DNA of 64,000 nt from Lysobacterales bacterium (lineage in GTDB: Bacteria > Pseudomonadota > Gammaproteobacteria > Xanthomonadales > SZUA-5), in the NCBI GenBank assembly GCA_022844165.1, contig JALHMH010000012.1:56056-120055 (forward strand), read 5' to 3'. The position numbers and the translations under genes were made by a program. The notes under the pieces are model-generated. The model had not been told where the DNA came from. It made no database searches and was given only the letters and a program-made list of their open reading frames with translations. This document shows positions 50,108 to 59,030 of the stretch, piece after piece (the stretch's first letter is position 1; every line of letters starts with the position of its first letter).

Positions 50108-52729
50108 ATGAGTCGTGCTGGCGCCGCCATGGATTTCTTGCCGTTTTCGCGGCTGACTCAGTCGAGTATTGCGCCACGTGTGCGCAGCCTGCTGGAAGGC
50201 ACTTACCAGACGATCTGGCCGCAACTGGAAGCTGGGATCGACAAGGCTCTGACGGAACTCGATCAGGAATTATTCAAGCACGCGGAGCGTGCGCCGAACG
50301 TCAATGAGCAGAATCGTAGCTTCGAGGGATTGCGCGAGTTTCGGCGTCACCGTGGCGAGTTTCAAGCGCTGTTTCGTGATGCGATACAGCGGAATCTTTT
50401 GGCATTAGTTGATAGCAGCGTGCAAGATGAGTCGCTGCAACCGGTGAAACGAAAGGTGGAGTTGTCGCTTGTTGATGTCTCCGAGCTTGAAGAAGAGCTG
50501 GTGTTAAGTGAGATCGCCGCCAAAGCCGAGATTCGCGCAAGTGCGGGTCTGCAATATTTGGCCTATCGATTTGGTGTTATTGCCGGACGAGCGCCAGTGG
50601 AGCTGGAAAGTCTGCCGCTCGGGCCGCACAAGATTTGCGCCTCTTTGCGTTCTGCGGCGCGCAAATTTGAAGTGCCGGCTTCGCAAAAAGTGATGTTGTT
50701 TCGTCAGGTCGATCGAACCTTGTTCGCAGATCCTGTGCGCACCTACGAGTCGATCAATCGTCATCTCATCGAACATCGAGTTTTTGCCCGGCTGAATCTG
50801 GCGATGAAGCGGGCATCGGCAGTCGCCGCTTCGGACGCCAAATCCGTCCAAAAGACTGAGGCACCGAAACCAGAATTGCCCAAGTCCGATCCCGTCGCTG
50901 ATACGCAGCAGCCTGGGCAGGATTTGGCGAACCAGGCGCAACGGTACGCTCAGCCGCCGCCGATGGAGTCTCCCGGAAGTGATGCAGCGCCACAGGCGCG
51001 ATCCGCGGCGCTGATGCCCGGCGCGCCGCGGCCATCGTCGCCGCCGGCAGCCGCGCCGAACCTGGCACTGCCGCCGATGGATGGGCCTGCGGCTCAAGCC
51101 TATATGCAATCACTGCAGCATTCGTCCCGCGAGGCCTTCAGGGAACCCGCCCCCGTCGGCGACTCGCAACTCGACGCGCAGTTTTTTGCCACGTTGCGGG
51201 AATTGCTCGGTGGGCGGCGGCACTCACATGGTTCGCCTGAGACACACGCAGGCCCCGAGGCGCACGGGAGCGCGCGTCCAATTGCCGATACGCGCGACGT
51301 ACAGGCCATTCTGAGCGTGCTTCAGGCGCAGCCGGTTTCTCCAGTCATGGTCGGCGGCAAGTGGAGCAATCGCAGCATCGGACACATCAAACAGGACTTG
51401 ATGAATCAGCTGCGAACGATCAATGACGGTGCTCCACCGGTACTGAGTGGCGAGGACTCCGATACCGTCGACCTCGTGGGTTTCTTGTTCGATCACCTGC
51501 TCGCAGACTACCGCCCCAACAGCATGAGCCATAGCCTGATGAGCAGGCTACAGGTGCCATTGTTGAAGGTGGCATTGAAAGACAAGAGCTTTTTCACGCG
51601 GCGCAATCATCCGGCGCGACAATTATTGAATTCGATTGCTGAGACCAGCGCTTATTGGGTTGAGGATGAGGAACAGGATCGACCTGTCATCGAGAAAATG
51701 CAGATGGTGGTCGATCGCGTCATTAAAGAGTTCGATGACGATGTCGGTGTGTTTGAGCGGCTCTTCGATGATCTCGGCAAACACATGGGCAGTCTGCAGA
51801 AAAAAGCAGAAGTTGCTGAGCGTCGTCATGTGGAAGCGGCACGCGGACGTGAGAAGTTAGAACTTGCCCGGGCCGCTGCCCAAGAGGCTGTGCAGCAACG
51901 TATGTTCGAACGTGAGCCCCCGGATGCGGTTCGCGCGCTGCTGGAGACCGCCTGGACTGATTCGATTGCCTTGTCCCTGTTGCGTCAAGGCGTCGATAGT
52001 CCGAAGACACGCGAGCGACTGCAAATCGTCGATCAATTGGTATCTGTGTTTGCCGATAAGCGCACCGCAGATGCACAAAGACATGCGCTGGAGGATCTGC
52101 GAGCGCCGTTGGAGGAAGGTTTGGCGGCCGTTGGGTTTCACGAAGAAGCCATCGCCAAAACCTGGACAGACATCAGCCGCCTGGTGCAAGCGCCAGCAGA
52201 ACACGGGGAACAGGCGACACATTCCATCGTCGAGCTGATTAAGCAGAAGCCACGCCTCGGCGAGGAGGCCAGGAGCGGCGTGACGGTCATACCGTCCGAT
52301 GAAGAAAAGGCACAAATTGATTCGCCGCCTGCAACGGGCGCCGTTGCCAGCATCCTGCAAACTTTGCGCAAGCCAGATCGCCAGCCGGTGGGGCCCAAGG
52401 AGCAGGCGATGATCGAGCGCATCAAACAGATGCCGTTCGGAACCTGGTTTGAGTTTGAAGTCAATCAGCAAGGTGAGCGCGTGCGGCGCAAGCTGTGCTG
52501 GTTCAGCCCCGTTACGGGACGATGTTTGTTCCTGAACGCGCGGGGAGTCAAGGCCGAGGAACGCATGATCGACCAACTCGCGCGCGACATGCTGCGCGGC
52601 AGCGCAAGAGTGGCGGAAGAGGTCAAAGAAAATCTCATCGACCGCGCATGGAAGGGCATCATGGGCATGCTCAAGGGCGTGGTGAAATCCAAAGAAGCCG
52701 CCGCCGATGCGCCCGCAATCGTTCAGTGA
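50108..52729 (+). CDS. DUF1631 family protein
   Basis: An 873-residue cytoplasmic protein of the DUF1631 family found mainly in gamma- and betaproteobacteria. Conserved blocks include LEGTYQTIWPQLEAGIDKAL, VEELEEELVLSEIAAKAE-like sequence (VSELEEELVLSEIAAKAE) and LKVALKDKSFFTRRNHPARQ with LLNSIAE. A low-complexity Pro/Ala/Gln region (about 240-330) splits the protein. The C-terminus (FELVNQQGERVRRKLCWFSP-like: FEVNQQGERVRRKLCWFSPV) matches a domain common to the family. A PilZ gene follows within 9 bases. The molecular function is unknown. Confidence 0.85.
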   Translation: MSRAGAAMDFLPFSRLTQSSIAPRVRSLLEGTYQTIWPQLEAGIDKALTELDQELFKHAERAPNVNEQNRSFEGLREFRRHRGEFQALFRDAIQRNLLALVDSSVQDESLQPVKRKVELSLVDVSELEEELVLSEIAAKAEIRASAGLQYLAYRFGVIAGRAPVELESLPLGPHKICASLRSAARKFEVPASQKVMLFRQVDRTLFADPVRTYESINRHLIEHRVFARLNLAMKRASAVAASDAKSVQKTEAPKPELPKSDPVADTQQPGQDLANQAQRYAQPPPMESPGSDAAPQARSAALMPGAPRPSSPPAAAPNLALPPMDGPAAQAYMQSLQHSSREAFREPAPVGDSQLDAQFFATLRELLGGRRHSHGSPETHAGPEAHGSARPIADTRDVQAILSVLQAQPVSPVMVGGKWSNRSIGHIKQDLMNQLRTINDGAPPVLSGEDSDTVDLVGFLFDHLLADYRPNSMSHSLMSRLQVPLLKVALKDKSFFTRRNHPARQLLNSIAETSAYWVEDEEQDRPVIEKMQMVVDRVIKEFDDDVGVFERLFDDLGKHMGSLQKKAEVAERRHVEAARGREKLELARAAAQEAVQQRMFEREPPDAVRALLETAWTDSIALSLLRQGVDSPKTRERLQIVDQLVSVFADKRTADAQRHALEDLRAPLEEGLAAVGFHEEAIAKTWTDISRLVQAPAEHGEQATHSIVELIKQKPRLGEEARSGVTVIPSDEEKAQIDSPPATGAVASILQTLRKPDRQPVGPKEQAMIERIKQMPFGTWFEFEVNQQGERVRRKLCWFSPVTGRCLFLNARGVKAEERMIDQLARDMLRGSARVAEEVKENLIDRAWKGIMGMLKGVVKSKEAAADAPAIVQ

Positions 52730-52737
52730 GGTGAGAC

Positions 52738-53079
52738 ATGGTCAATAGGCGTTCAGTTCGCAAACGCGTCGGCGAAGCGATCATGATCAGCAACTCGATG
52801 ACTGGGGAGTCCTTAGGTCGCGTTGGCAACCTGTCCGTGGATGGCATGATGCTGATTACCAGCCACGACGTGCAGGACGAGTGCCTTTACCAGGTGCAGT
52901 TCCAGTTGCGCGATCGCGAAGGTCTGGCGCACAAACTGGAAGTCGGCATCCAGTGCTTGTGGAGCGAAGCCGCGCGTGTCGAGCGTACCTATTGGGTTGG
53001 ATGCAAGATCATTGATATCGGCGAATCCGAGCAGCGCCTGCTGGATGATTGGGTCGAACGAACCGCCGAAACCGTGTAA
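52738..53079 (+). CDS. PilZ domain protein (cyclic-di-GMP effector)
   Basis: A 113-residue single-domain PilZ protein. The c-di-GMP binding motifs are present: an Arg-rich N-terminus (MVNRRSVRKRVGE, RxxxR) and GNLSVDGMML, which fits the N-x-S-x-x-G motif. It should therefore bind c-di-GMP. It sits 9 bases after the DUF1631 gene in the same direction, so the pair is likely to act together. The two GGDEF/EAL proteins elsewhere in the window are possible sources of the ligand. Confidence 0.87.
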   Translation: MVNRRSVRKRVGEAIMISNSMTGESLGRVGNLSVDGMMLITSHDVQDECLYQVQFQLRDREGLAHKLEVGIQCLWSEAARVERTYWVGCKIIDIGESEQRLLDDWVERTAETV

Positions 53080-53224
53080 GCCTGAGGGCACGCGGGGGCG
53101 CGTTTTGCCGGTCGTTTTCGCAAGGCGGTCATAGAGATGTCCATCCTTTGAAATACTGATTGCGTCTGCGCGTCACGCGGCGCAAGTAACGTGCGTTCAT
53201 TCTCTGACGAATGGACGTCTCCCC

Positions 53225-54565
53225 ATGTTGCTCCGGTCTTTTCTTTTCTTGAGTGCGGTTGCGCTCGGTGCTGCGGCGGGTGCCCAGGAGCCTCTGCGAT
53301 TGCATGGATCCAATACCCTGGGTTCGAAACTTGCGCCGAGTCTTGCGGAAGCTTACGCCCGGGCGCGCGGATACGTCGGTGTCGAAGCCGTGGAGACCCA
53401 GGATCTGGAATTTCGGATCACAGGCAAAAGTACTGCTGGTGAGTTCGTGGGTGAAGTGCGTGCTCACGGTACGAATACCGGCTATGCAAACTTACTGTCG
53501 GGCGAGGCAGATGTCTGGATGGCATCCCGTGCGGCCAGTCAGGCGGAGATCGACGGCGCAGCGGCGATCGGCGACCTGGCGTCTGCCGAACAAGAGCATG
53601 TTGTGGCTCTCGATGGACTGGCAATCATCGTTCATCCGGACAATCCCATTGCGCGAATCGATGTTGCAAAGGTCCGCGATGCATTCGCCGGCCGGATCAG
53701 CAACTTCGCACAGCTGGGCGGCCCCAATCGCCCAATCGCGCTCTACGGCAGAGACGAAAAGTCGGGCACGTTCGACAGCTTCAAAGCCATGGTATTGGAC
53801 GGCGTCGCGATATCCGGAGCGGCGCAACGATTCGAATCCTCCAGCGAGCTGGAGTCGCGGGTCGCCAGCGACCCCAATGCCCTTGGGTTCGTCGGATTTT
53901 CCTATGTCAAGAACAGCAAGTCGGTTGCGGTATTCGCCGGATCGACGCTGCCGCTGAAACCGGACGCGCTTTCGGTCTCCACCGAGGACTATCTGCTGGC
54001 TCGGAGACTGTACTTTTACACCCGCCGCGATGCACCGCGTGCCGTCATTGACTTCATCGAATTCGTCCAGAGCGAAGCAGGGCAGGCCGTTGTGGCAAAG
54101 ACGGGTTTTGTTTCGCAGAACATTTTCCTTTCGCAGGTGGTGCCGCTTCCGGGCAATCCGGAGGGCTACTACGATGTCGTTGATCAAACCACGCGCCTTT
54201 CTTTGAACTTCCGTTTCCGGCCGAAGAGTTCCGTCCTCGACAGTCGCGCCTACCGCGATATCGATCGCCTTAGTGCATTCATGAAGGCTCAGGAGAACCA
54301 GGGCAAACAGCTGCGGTTGGCTGCTTTCGGGCTGCATGAATCGGGGGCGAAGATCATCACCTCTCTGACCGTGAACGATCGCGTCGACTTCCTGTCGCAA
54401 GTTTTGGCCGCAAAGGGAGTGCCGACCTACATGAGCCGAGCCTTTGTCGATGGAGTTGCCGTAGCGCCACTCGATCGGCCGGAAGCCCGTGCGCGCAACG
54501 AACGAGTCGAAGTGTGGTTGTACGACCCTCAGGCACCGGAGCGGAGCGGCGACGCGACCTTCTGA
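53225..54565 (+). CDS. Fusion of PstS-like phosphate-binding domain and OmpA-type peptidoglycan-binding domain
   Basis: A 446-residue exported protein. The signal peptide (MLLRSFLFLSAVALGAAAGA) precedes a PstS-like domain (about 20-305) with LRLHGSNTLGSKLAPSLAEA, HVVALDGLAIIVHPDNPIAR and YGRDEKSGTFDSFKAMVLDG, typical phosphate-binding loops. The C-terminal OmpA-like domain (about 325-440) has LSLNFRFRPKSSVLDSRAYR and LDRPEARARNERVEVWLYDP, the final NxRRVEI-like motif. The protein would be periplasmic and anchored to peptidoglycan. No pst permease genes are adjacent, so transport is unlikely to be its only role. Confidence 0.88.
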   Translation: MLLRSFLFLSAVALGAAAGAQEPLRLHGSNTLGSKLAPSLAEAYARARGYVGVEAVETQDLEFRITGKSTAGEFVGEVRAHGTNTGYANLLSGEADVWMASRAASQAEIDGAAAIGDLASAEQEHVVALDGLAIIVHPDNPIARIDVAKVRDAFAGRISNFAQLGGPNRPIALYGRDEKSGTFDSFKAMVLDGVAISGAAQRFESSSELESRVASDPNALGFVGFSYVKNSKSVAVFAGSTLPLKPDALSVSTEDYLLARRLYFYTRRDAPRAVIDFIEFVQSEAGQAVVAKTGFVSQNIFLSQVVPLPGNPEGYYDVVDQTTRLSLNFRFRPKSSVLDSRAYRDIDRLSAFMKAQENQGKQLRLAAFGLHESGAKIITSLTVNDRVDFLSQVLAAKGVPTYMSRAFVDGVAVAPLDRPEARARNERVEVWLYDPQAPERSGDATF

Positions 54566-54688
54566 CGCAACCGCTTCATACCGCCGGCGCGAGCGTGTTG
54601 GCTTACCGCGCGCCGTGGACAACACGCGGCTTTTCTTTGGATCTTGGCAAGAGCAGACTGCACGCCCCGGTTTGTGGACTCATGGCTC

Positions 54689-55444
54689 ATGTCTGCGTTG
54701 TTTGATCTCACTGGAAAGACCGCTTTGATCACTGGTGCAAGCCGCGGGATTGGCGAGGCCATTGCAAGGCTGTTGGCTGCTCACGGGGCGCACGTCATCG
54801 TTACCAGCCGGAAAATCGATGGTTGCGAAACGGTCGCAGCTGAGATTCGAGCAGAGGGCGGAAAGGCGTTGGCGCTGGCCGCGCATATTGGCGAGCCGAG
54901 TGCGATAGACGCACTTTTTGCGACGCTCGATGAGCGTGGCATCGCCGCAGATATCCTGGTCAACAATGCAGCCGCTAATCCCTACTTTGGACCCATGTTG
55001 GACATGGGGTTGGACGCCTACGCGAAAACCGCGGATGTCAACATTCGCGGCTATTGGTACACCACGCAGCAAGCCGCCAGGCGCATGGCAAGCGGTGGCT
55101 CCATTGTCAACATCGCCAGTATCAACGCAAAACGCCCGGCGTTCGGTCAAGGTGTGTATTCGGTCACCAAAGCCGCGATCGTTTCCATGACCGCCGCGTG
55201 GGCGAAAGAACTGGCGAGCAAGAGTATTCGTGTCAACGCCGTATTGCCCGGTTTGACCGATACCAAATTCGCCAGCGCAATTACCCAGACGCCGCAGATG
55301 TTGAACATGATTCTGCCGCTCATCCCGCAGCGACGTGTCGCTCTACCGAACGAAATTGCGCCAGCGGTGCTGTACCTGGTCAGCCCGGCATCCAGCTATG
55401 TCACGGGCACGGATATCATCGTGGATGGTGGTTTTTTGGCCTGA
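54689..55444 (+). CDS. Short-chain dehydrogenase/reductase
   Basis: A 251-residue NAD(P)-dependent oxidoreductase. The nucleotide motif is TGASRGIG (15-22), the NNAA segment is ILVNNAAANP, and the catalytic residues are Ser144, Tyr157 and Lys161 (YSVTKAAI). The C-terminal VTGTDIIVDGGFLA is the classical SDR ending. It has no pathway context: no biosynthetic genes adjoin it. The open frame extends to 54644; the Met at 54689 starts the fold. Confidence 0.9.
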   Translation: MSALFDLTGKTALITGASRGIGEAIARLLAAHGAHVIVTSRKIDGCETVAAEIRAEGGKALALAAHIGEPSAIDALFATLDERGIAADILVNNAAANPYFGPMLDMGLDAYAKTADVNIRGYWYTTQQAARRMASGGSIVNIASINAKRPAFGQGVYSVTKAAIVSMTAAWAKELASKSIRVNAVLPGLTDTKFASAITQTPQMLNMILPLIPQRRVALPNEIAPAVLYLVSPASSYVTGTDIIVDGGFLA

Positions 55445-55540
55445 TGGATCCGGTCGGTCTCGCCTCAGTCAGCCAGTGGCGCCTGAGCATTGCTTCTCAG
55501 GCGCAAGCGAAGCGTTGTTGGCTACGCGCGCATGTCTGCG

Positions 55541-56002
55541 TCAAATCCGCTGACAGCTGACGCGACCAAAAACACGCCAGTCTTCGCCCGCGGCAATCGC
55601 ATCTTCGATGTCCATGCCCGTTTCGGTCAGCGTATATCGCGTTCGGCCTGACATTTTTTCGTTGCTCCAGAGCGCTGTCAGGGTTTGCTCCGTCATTGAC
55701 GCTTCAATTTGGTGCTGCGAGCCCTGGCTATCGAACCACGTGCCGCTCAATTTGCCATCGACATCAACGTAATAGGCGTGACCCTCGAAGGTCTGCGAGC
55801 CGTCGTCGGTGCGCATGTCGTTGCGCCACATGAGGCGCACAAAGCGCTGCTCCAGCACCGGTTCCCAAACCATCGCGATCTGGGATTCGCGGCCATTGAC
55901 GCCACCCTGGCATTCCCATTGTCCAAACAACGGCTCAAAGGCACCGGCATCGCATGGGCCGGACATGAGTGTGGCAATCAAGAAGGCGGAGGGAACTCGC
56001 AT
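55541..56002 (-). CDS. Small secreted protein of unknown function
   Basis: A 153-residue exported protein starting at MRVPSAFLIATLMSGPCDAG, a signal peptide. The body is a small beta-barrel-like sequence (FEPLFGQWECQGGVNGRESQ, HAYYVDVDGKLSGTWFDSQG, NEKMSGRTRYTLTETGMDIE) resembling lipocalin/DUF1579-type domains that report on a measured quantity. It lies 28 bases after the von Willebrand protein gene and is probably co-transcribed. No function assigned. Confidence 0.7.
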   Translation of the reverse strand: MRVPSAFLIATLMSGPCDAGAFEPLFGQWECQGGVNGRESQIAMVWEPVLEQRFVRLMWRNDMRTDDGSQTFEGHAYYVDVDGKLSGTWFDSQGSQHQIEASMTEQTLTALWSNEKMSGRTRYTLTETGMDIEDAIAAGEDWRVFGRVSCQRI

Positions 56003-56030
56003 GGCCTTACTCCCAGGATGGCGATGAATA

Positions 56031-57737
56031 CTACTTCGGCAAAACTTTGATCGGTTGGCGCGCAATAACGCGTTCGGATTCATCGAGTACGTAGCGCAGC
56101 TCATAATTGCCAGGCTCGTCCGGGGCGGTCAATTGCACTTCGCTTTGACGTCCGGTAGGGCGCGCGTAGTCGCGATAGGCGCCAGCATCGCTGCCGACGG
56201 GCGCGAAACCAATCCAGTGACGACCGCCCGAAGGGCCTTCGGCATTGACGACGATGACAGCCCCAGCGGGCACTTCGCTCGGACCTTTGATGCTGGCTTC
56301 CGCTTCGGTTACGGTAATCGCGTGGCTATGCAGGACTTTTTCGGATTCATTGAGGACGAATCGGATCTCGTAGGCGCCCGGTTGCGCCGGTACGTGCAGG
56401 ATGGCCGTGGTCACTTCTCCGTCCGGACGCACATAATGTCGGTAGCTGCCGGGCGGTGAGCCGGCCGGTGCGAACCCTATCCAATGCGCCGGGTCGTTCG
56501 GGCCGCGGGCGCGCACGGTGATATCGCTGCCGGCTTCGGCACTGGCTGGCGCCTCGATCGCGCCGCTCGCCGGCAGCACCCGAATCGGCTTTGCGACCAG
56601 TACGCGCTCCGATTCGTTCAGCACATAACGCAGTTCGTAATCGCCTGGTTCGGCGGGTGCGGTCAGTTCAATGATCGAGGTGGTGCCTGTGGGTCTCTCG
56701 TAATCGCGGTACGTTCCGACCGGCGAGCCCTTCGGCGCAAATCCGATCCAATGTCGTGCATCGAACGGGCCCTTTGCTGTGACCGTGATTTTGGTCACCG
56801 CCATGACTTCGTCTGGCGCGACAATGCTTGCGTCAAGGTCGGTGATTTCGATGCTCTGTTTCGCAAGTGCGCTGGAGTTGCGCAAGGCACTGATATAGCG
56901 CAACTCGTACGCGCCGGGTTCAGCGGGTGCGGTGACGCCGACGCGCGGCTTGTCTGCCACCGCCCAGGCGTAGTCGAACTCGCGCCATGAGGAGCCGGCC
57001 TGCTGCACGATGGCCACGTAGTCGCCTTGATCGGCAGGTCCCGTCCATTCGATTTCAATCGGGCTCGAAATCGGCGCTGTGGTCGGCCCTTTGATCGTCG
57101 CCGTTGCTGGCGGAAGAGCAGGGCGGGTGCTGACTTTCGCCAGCGTCCCCAGTGCCGTCTTCAACTCGCCTGCGTCGCGTGCATTGAAGTAGCGGCCACC
57201 CGTCGTGTCGGCGAGGCATTTAAGCTGTGCTTGATGCGCGGGATTGGGCACATCGAAGCCAATCACATGTGCGGTGAAATCAACGCCCCGCTTCTCCAGT
57301 TCGGCGCCCACCTGGCAGGGATCCATCTCGCAGGTCTCTTCGCCGTCGGACACCAGAATCACAGTGGCTTTTTGTTCGCTCAGCTTGAGCTGCTCGGCAC
57401 CGTGGATGACGGCTGCCGAGAGCGGTGTCATGCCGAGCGCATTCAGGCCATTGACCCGGGCCATGAACATGCCAGGATCGAGCGGGCCATACGGGATCAG
57501 GGTTTCGATATCGGCGCAGTCGCCTTTGCGACGGTGGCCGTAAGCGACCAGACCCAGCGCGTCGTCGCCGGACCAGGTGCTTACCAGGTCTTTTACGGCA
57601 GCGCGTGCGATCTCCACCTTGCTGACACCACCGATCTGGCCCCACATGGAGCCGGAGGCATCCAAAACCAATACGACGTTATCCGCCAGAGCGATCGGCG
57701 AGCCCAGGAGGCCAGCGGTGAGAATCCACATGCGCAT
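56031..57737 (-). CDS. Secreted von Willebrand factor A protein with four tandem Ig-like repeats
   Basis: A 568-residue exported protein. A short signal (MRMWILTAGLLGSPIALA) leads to a VWA domain (about 20-200) with a complete MIDAS DxSxS (Asp26-Ser28-Ser30 in LVLDASGSMWG) and VSDGEETCEMDPC. The rest is four repeats of about 88 residues; the last three are close to each other, sharing RHWIGFAP/AHWIGFAP, GxYRxYxRP and PxEPGxYELRYVLxESERV. The first is diverged. The repeats probably act as adhesion modules at the cell surface, but the ligand is unknown. Confidence 0.85.
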   Translation of the reverse strand: MRMWILTAGLLGSPIALADNVVLVLDASGSMWGQIGGVSKVEIARAAVKDLVSTWSGDDALGLVAYGHRRKGDCADIETLIPYGPLDPGMFMARVNGLNALGMTPLSAAVIHGAEQLKLSEQKATVILVSDGEETCEMDPCQVGAELEKRGVDFTAHVIGFDVPNPAHQAQLKCLADTTGGRYFNARDAGELKTALGTLAKVSTRPALPPATATIKGPTTAPISSPIEIEWTGPADQGDYVAIVQQAGSSWREFDYAWAVADKPRVGVTAPAEPGAYELRYISALRNSSALAKQSIEITDLDASIVAPDEVMAVTKITVTAKGPFDARHWIGFAPKGSPVGTYRDYERPTGTTSIIELTAPAEPGDYELRYVLNESERVLVAKPIRVLPASGAIEAPASAEAGSDITVRARGPNDPAHWIGFAPAGSPPGSYRHYVRPDGEVTTAILHVPAQPGAYEIRFVLNESEKVLHSHAITVTEAEASIKGPSEVPAGAVIVVNAEGPSGGRHWIGFAPVGSDAGAYRDYARPTGRQSEVQLTAPDEPGNYELRYVLDESERVIARQPIKVLPK

Positions 57738-57772
57738 GGTGTTTGGATTTTCCTTTGTCCGTAGCCTGGATG

Positions 57773-58010
57773 CTAGTGTGGTGTTCCGTCATTACCTTGA
57801 ACTACTTCCGCGTCTTTTGACCCCATGCAGCGTTGCTTCTCGTCGCCATAGAAGAGCTATGTCGTCCGGCCCGGCGGCGCAGCCGCCGGTCGTTCAAGTC
57901 GGCTCGCGGCATGCCGCGAAAGCCACCGACTTTCACCCTCGTCGCGCCTTGCCTGACGCCGAAATCCATCGGAAATATTGTTCAACTCAATGACGGGAAC
58001 ACCACACTAG
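57773..58010. mobile_element. MITE-like element with TA target duplication (copy 1, 238 bp)
   Basis: The element has no coding gene and is bounded by CTAG at both ends. The left terminal inverted repeat begins CTAGTGTGGTGTTCC and runs to CTTCCG (57773-57810). The right end (57970-58010), read in reverse, begins CTAGTGTGGTGTTCCC and runs to TTTCCG, an imperfect repeat of about 38-41 bp. The TA inside each CTAG (57774-57775 and 58008-58009) is the likely duplicated target. It is a longer relative of the copy at 63394-63558, with about 75 bp of extra GC-rich palindrome sequence at 57868-57942. It fills most of the 450-base gene-free gap at 57738-58187. Confidence 0.8.
57868..57942. repeat. GC-rich palindrome module nested in MITE copy 1 (copy C)
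   Basis: CCGGCGG/CCGCCGG with a 5-base loop (57871-57889) and the palindrome CGCGGCATGCCGCG (57905-57918) lie inside the element. Sequence around GGCCCGGCGGCGCAGCCGCC matches the extragenic repeats at 31142 and 39171. The same position in the sister element at 63.4 kb lacks this stretch. Confidence 0.7.
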
Positions 58011-58187
58011 TCGATGGCTCCAAACACTGGGCGTTTCTCATCAGTCGGGTACTGAGATTTCAAGTCAAAGACAAATGGGTTCTCTTCCAGCAACTGGCAG
58101 GAGAGCCTCGCGAACGGTTTGCGGCCGCCGAATCCGGACCTCCCGCCAGGCAAGCGCCGTCGACGCTCGCCGGCGGCGCGACTGCCG

Positions 58188-58661
58188 TCAACGCGTCGTC
58201 GGGTCGTTTAACACCTCGCCCTGCCGAAGACGCCGTTCCACCTGTTCCTTGTTGGCTTCCGCGATGCGGCGACGCTCGGCCACCGTCTCGCAGACTGTCG
58301 CGGAGAGATTGCTGCCAGTGACACGGCGACGTTCGCACACCTTGCGGCTGTCTTCGCCGGCGCGGGTGAGTATGGTGTTGACCAGCTCCTGGTCGTTGAA
58401 GATGGTGACCTTGTCCTGCTCTTTGAGCTTGTCGACTGATCCGGCCCCCGCCAGTAGCCTGGAAATGCGATCCAGCGACTGTTGTACCTGACGACGCTCT
58501 TCCTTGTTGATTTCCGCATAGGTCTTGCCGTCGTTCAGATGTTCATCAATCTGCGCACGCTGCTTCTCGAAGTCGCCATCGGTCAGGGCAAATTGCGTCT
58601 GCGCGGCGACCGGCGCAGACAAACCGGCCAAGAGAGCGGCCCCGAGAATTAGTCGTAACAT
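58188..58661 (-). CDS. Small periplasmic coiled-coil protein
   Basis: A 157-residue exported protein with a signal peptide (MLRLILGAALLAGLSAPVAA). The mature part is helical and highly charged: a segment around EKQRAQIDEHLNDGKTYAEI is followed by VQQSLDRISRLLA, then a middle part with two Cys (about 109 and 121, KVCERRR and SATVCET) and a C-terminal charged helix (AERRRIAEANKEQVERRLRQ). The two Cys could form a disulfide. No family recognised. An open frame continues to 58982 but lacks supporting features. Confidence 0.6.
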   Translation of the reverse strand: MLRLILGAALLAGLSAPVAAQTQFALTDGDFEKQRAQIDEHLNDGKTYAEINKEERRQVQQSLDRISRLLAGAGSVDKLKEQDKVTIFNDQELVNTILTRAGEDSRKVCERRRVTGSNLSATVCETVAERRRIAEANKEQVERRLRQGEVLNDPTTR

Positions 58662-59030
58662 GGCGATGTTTGTCGGATCGTTGTGGATTGCGAGAATCCT
58701 GCCAGAGCGCGCGCAGTTGGAAACAACGATTTCGTTTCGTCCGCAATGACATTCAGTTGCGCTGAACGCTTGCAGGCTATGTTGCGCCGGGGCCACGCCT
58801 TCAAATCGCACGGATCTCAGGCGCGGCCGCCTTGGTCTCGTCAGCGCATGGCCAGTCGCCCTGGCCCGTTCGAACGCCTGACGAGTGGCCACGAAGCGGT
58901 ACTCCCGCGCGGCAACTGATACATTTTCCGGATCGTCAGCCGCCAGATTCAGTCGGCCCGTCGCCGCCCAACATTGCACCATCCGACGACCAGGCTGCTA
59001 GATTCACAATTTCGCTTGAGGATCATCGAA
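58662..59030. other. Gene-free stretch between divergent secreted-protein genes
   Basis: About 370 bases separate the reverse coiled-coil gene from the forward gene at 59031. The reverse frame stays open to 58982 but has no start or signal that fits, and nothing on the forward strand is convincing. It must hold the promoters for both flanking genes; I could not pick out a specific one. Confidence 0.4.

Noticed and set aside
58662..58982. Upstream extension of the small coiled-coil protein
   Set aside because: No signal peptide would be possible and the residues look unlike protein; the internal Met gives a clean signal peptide.
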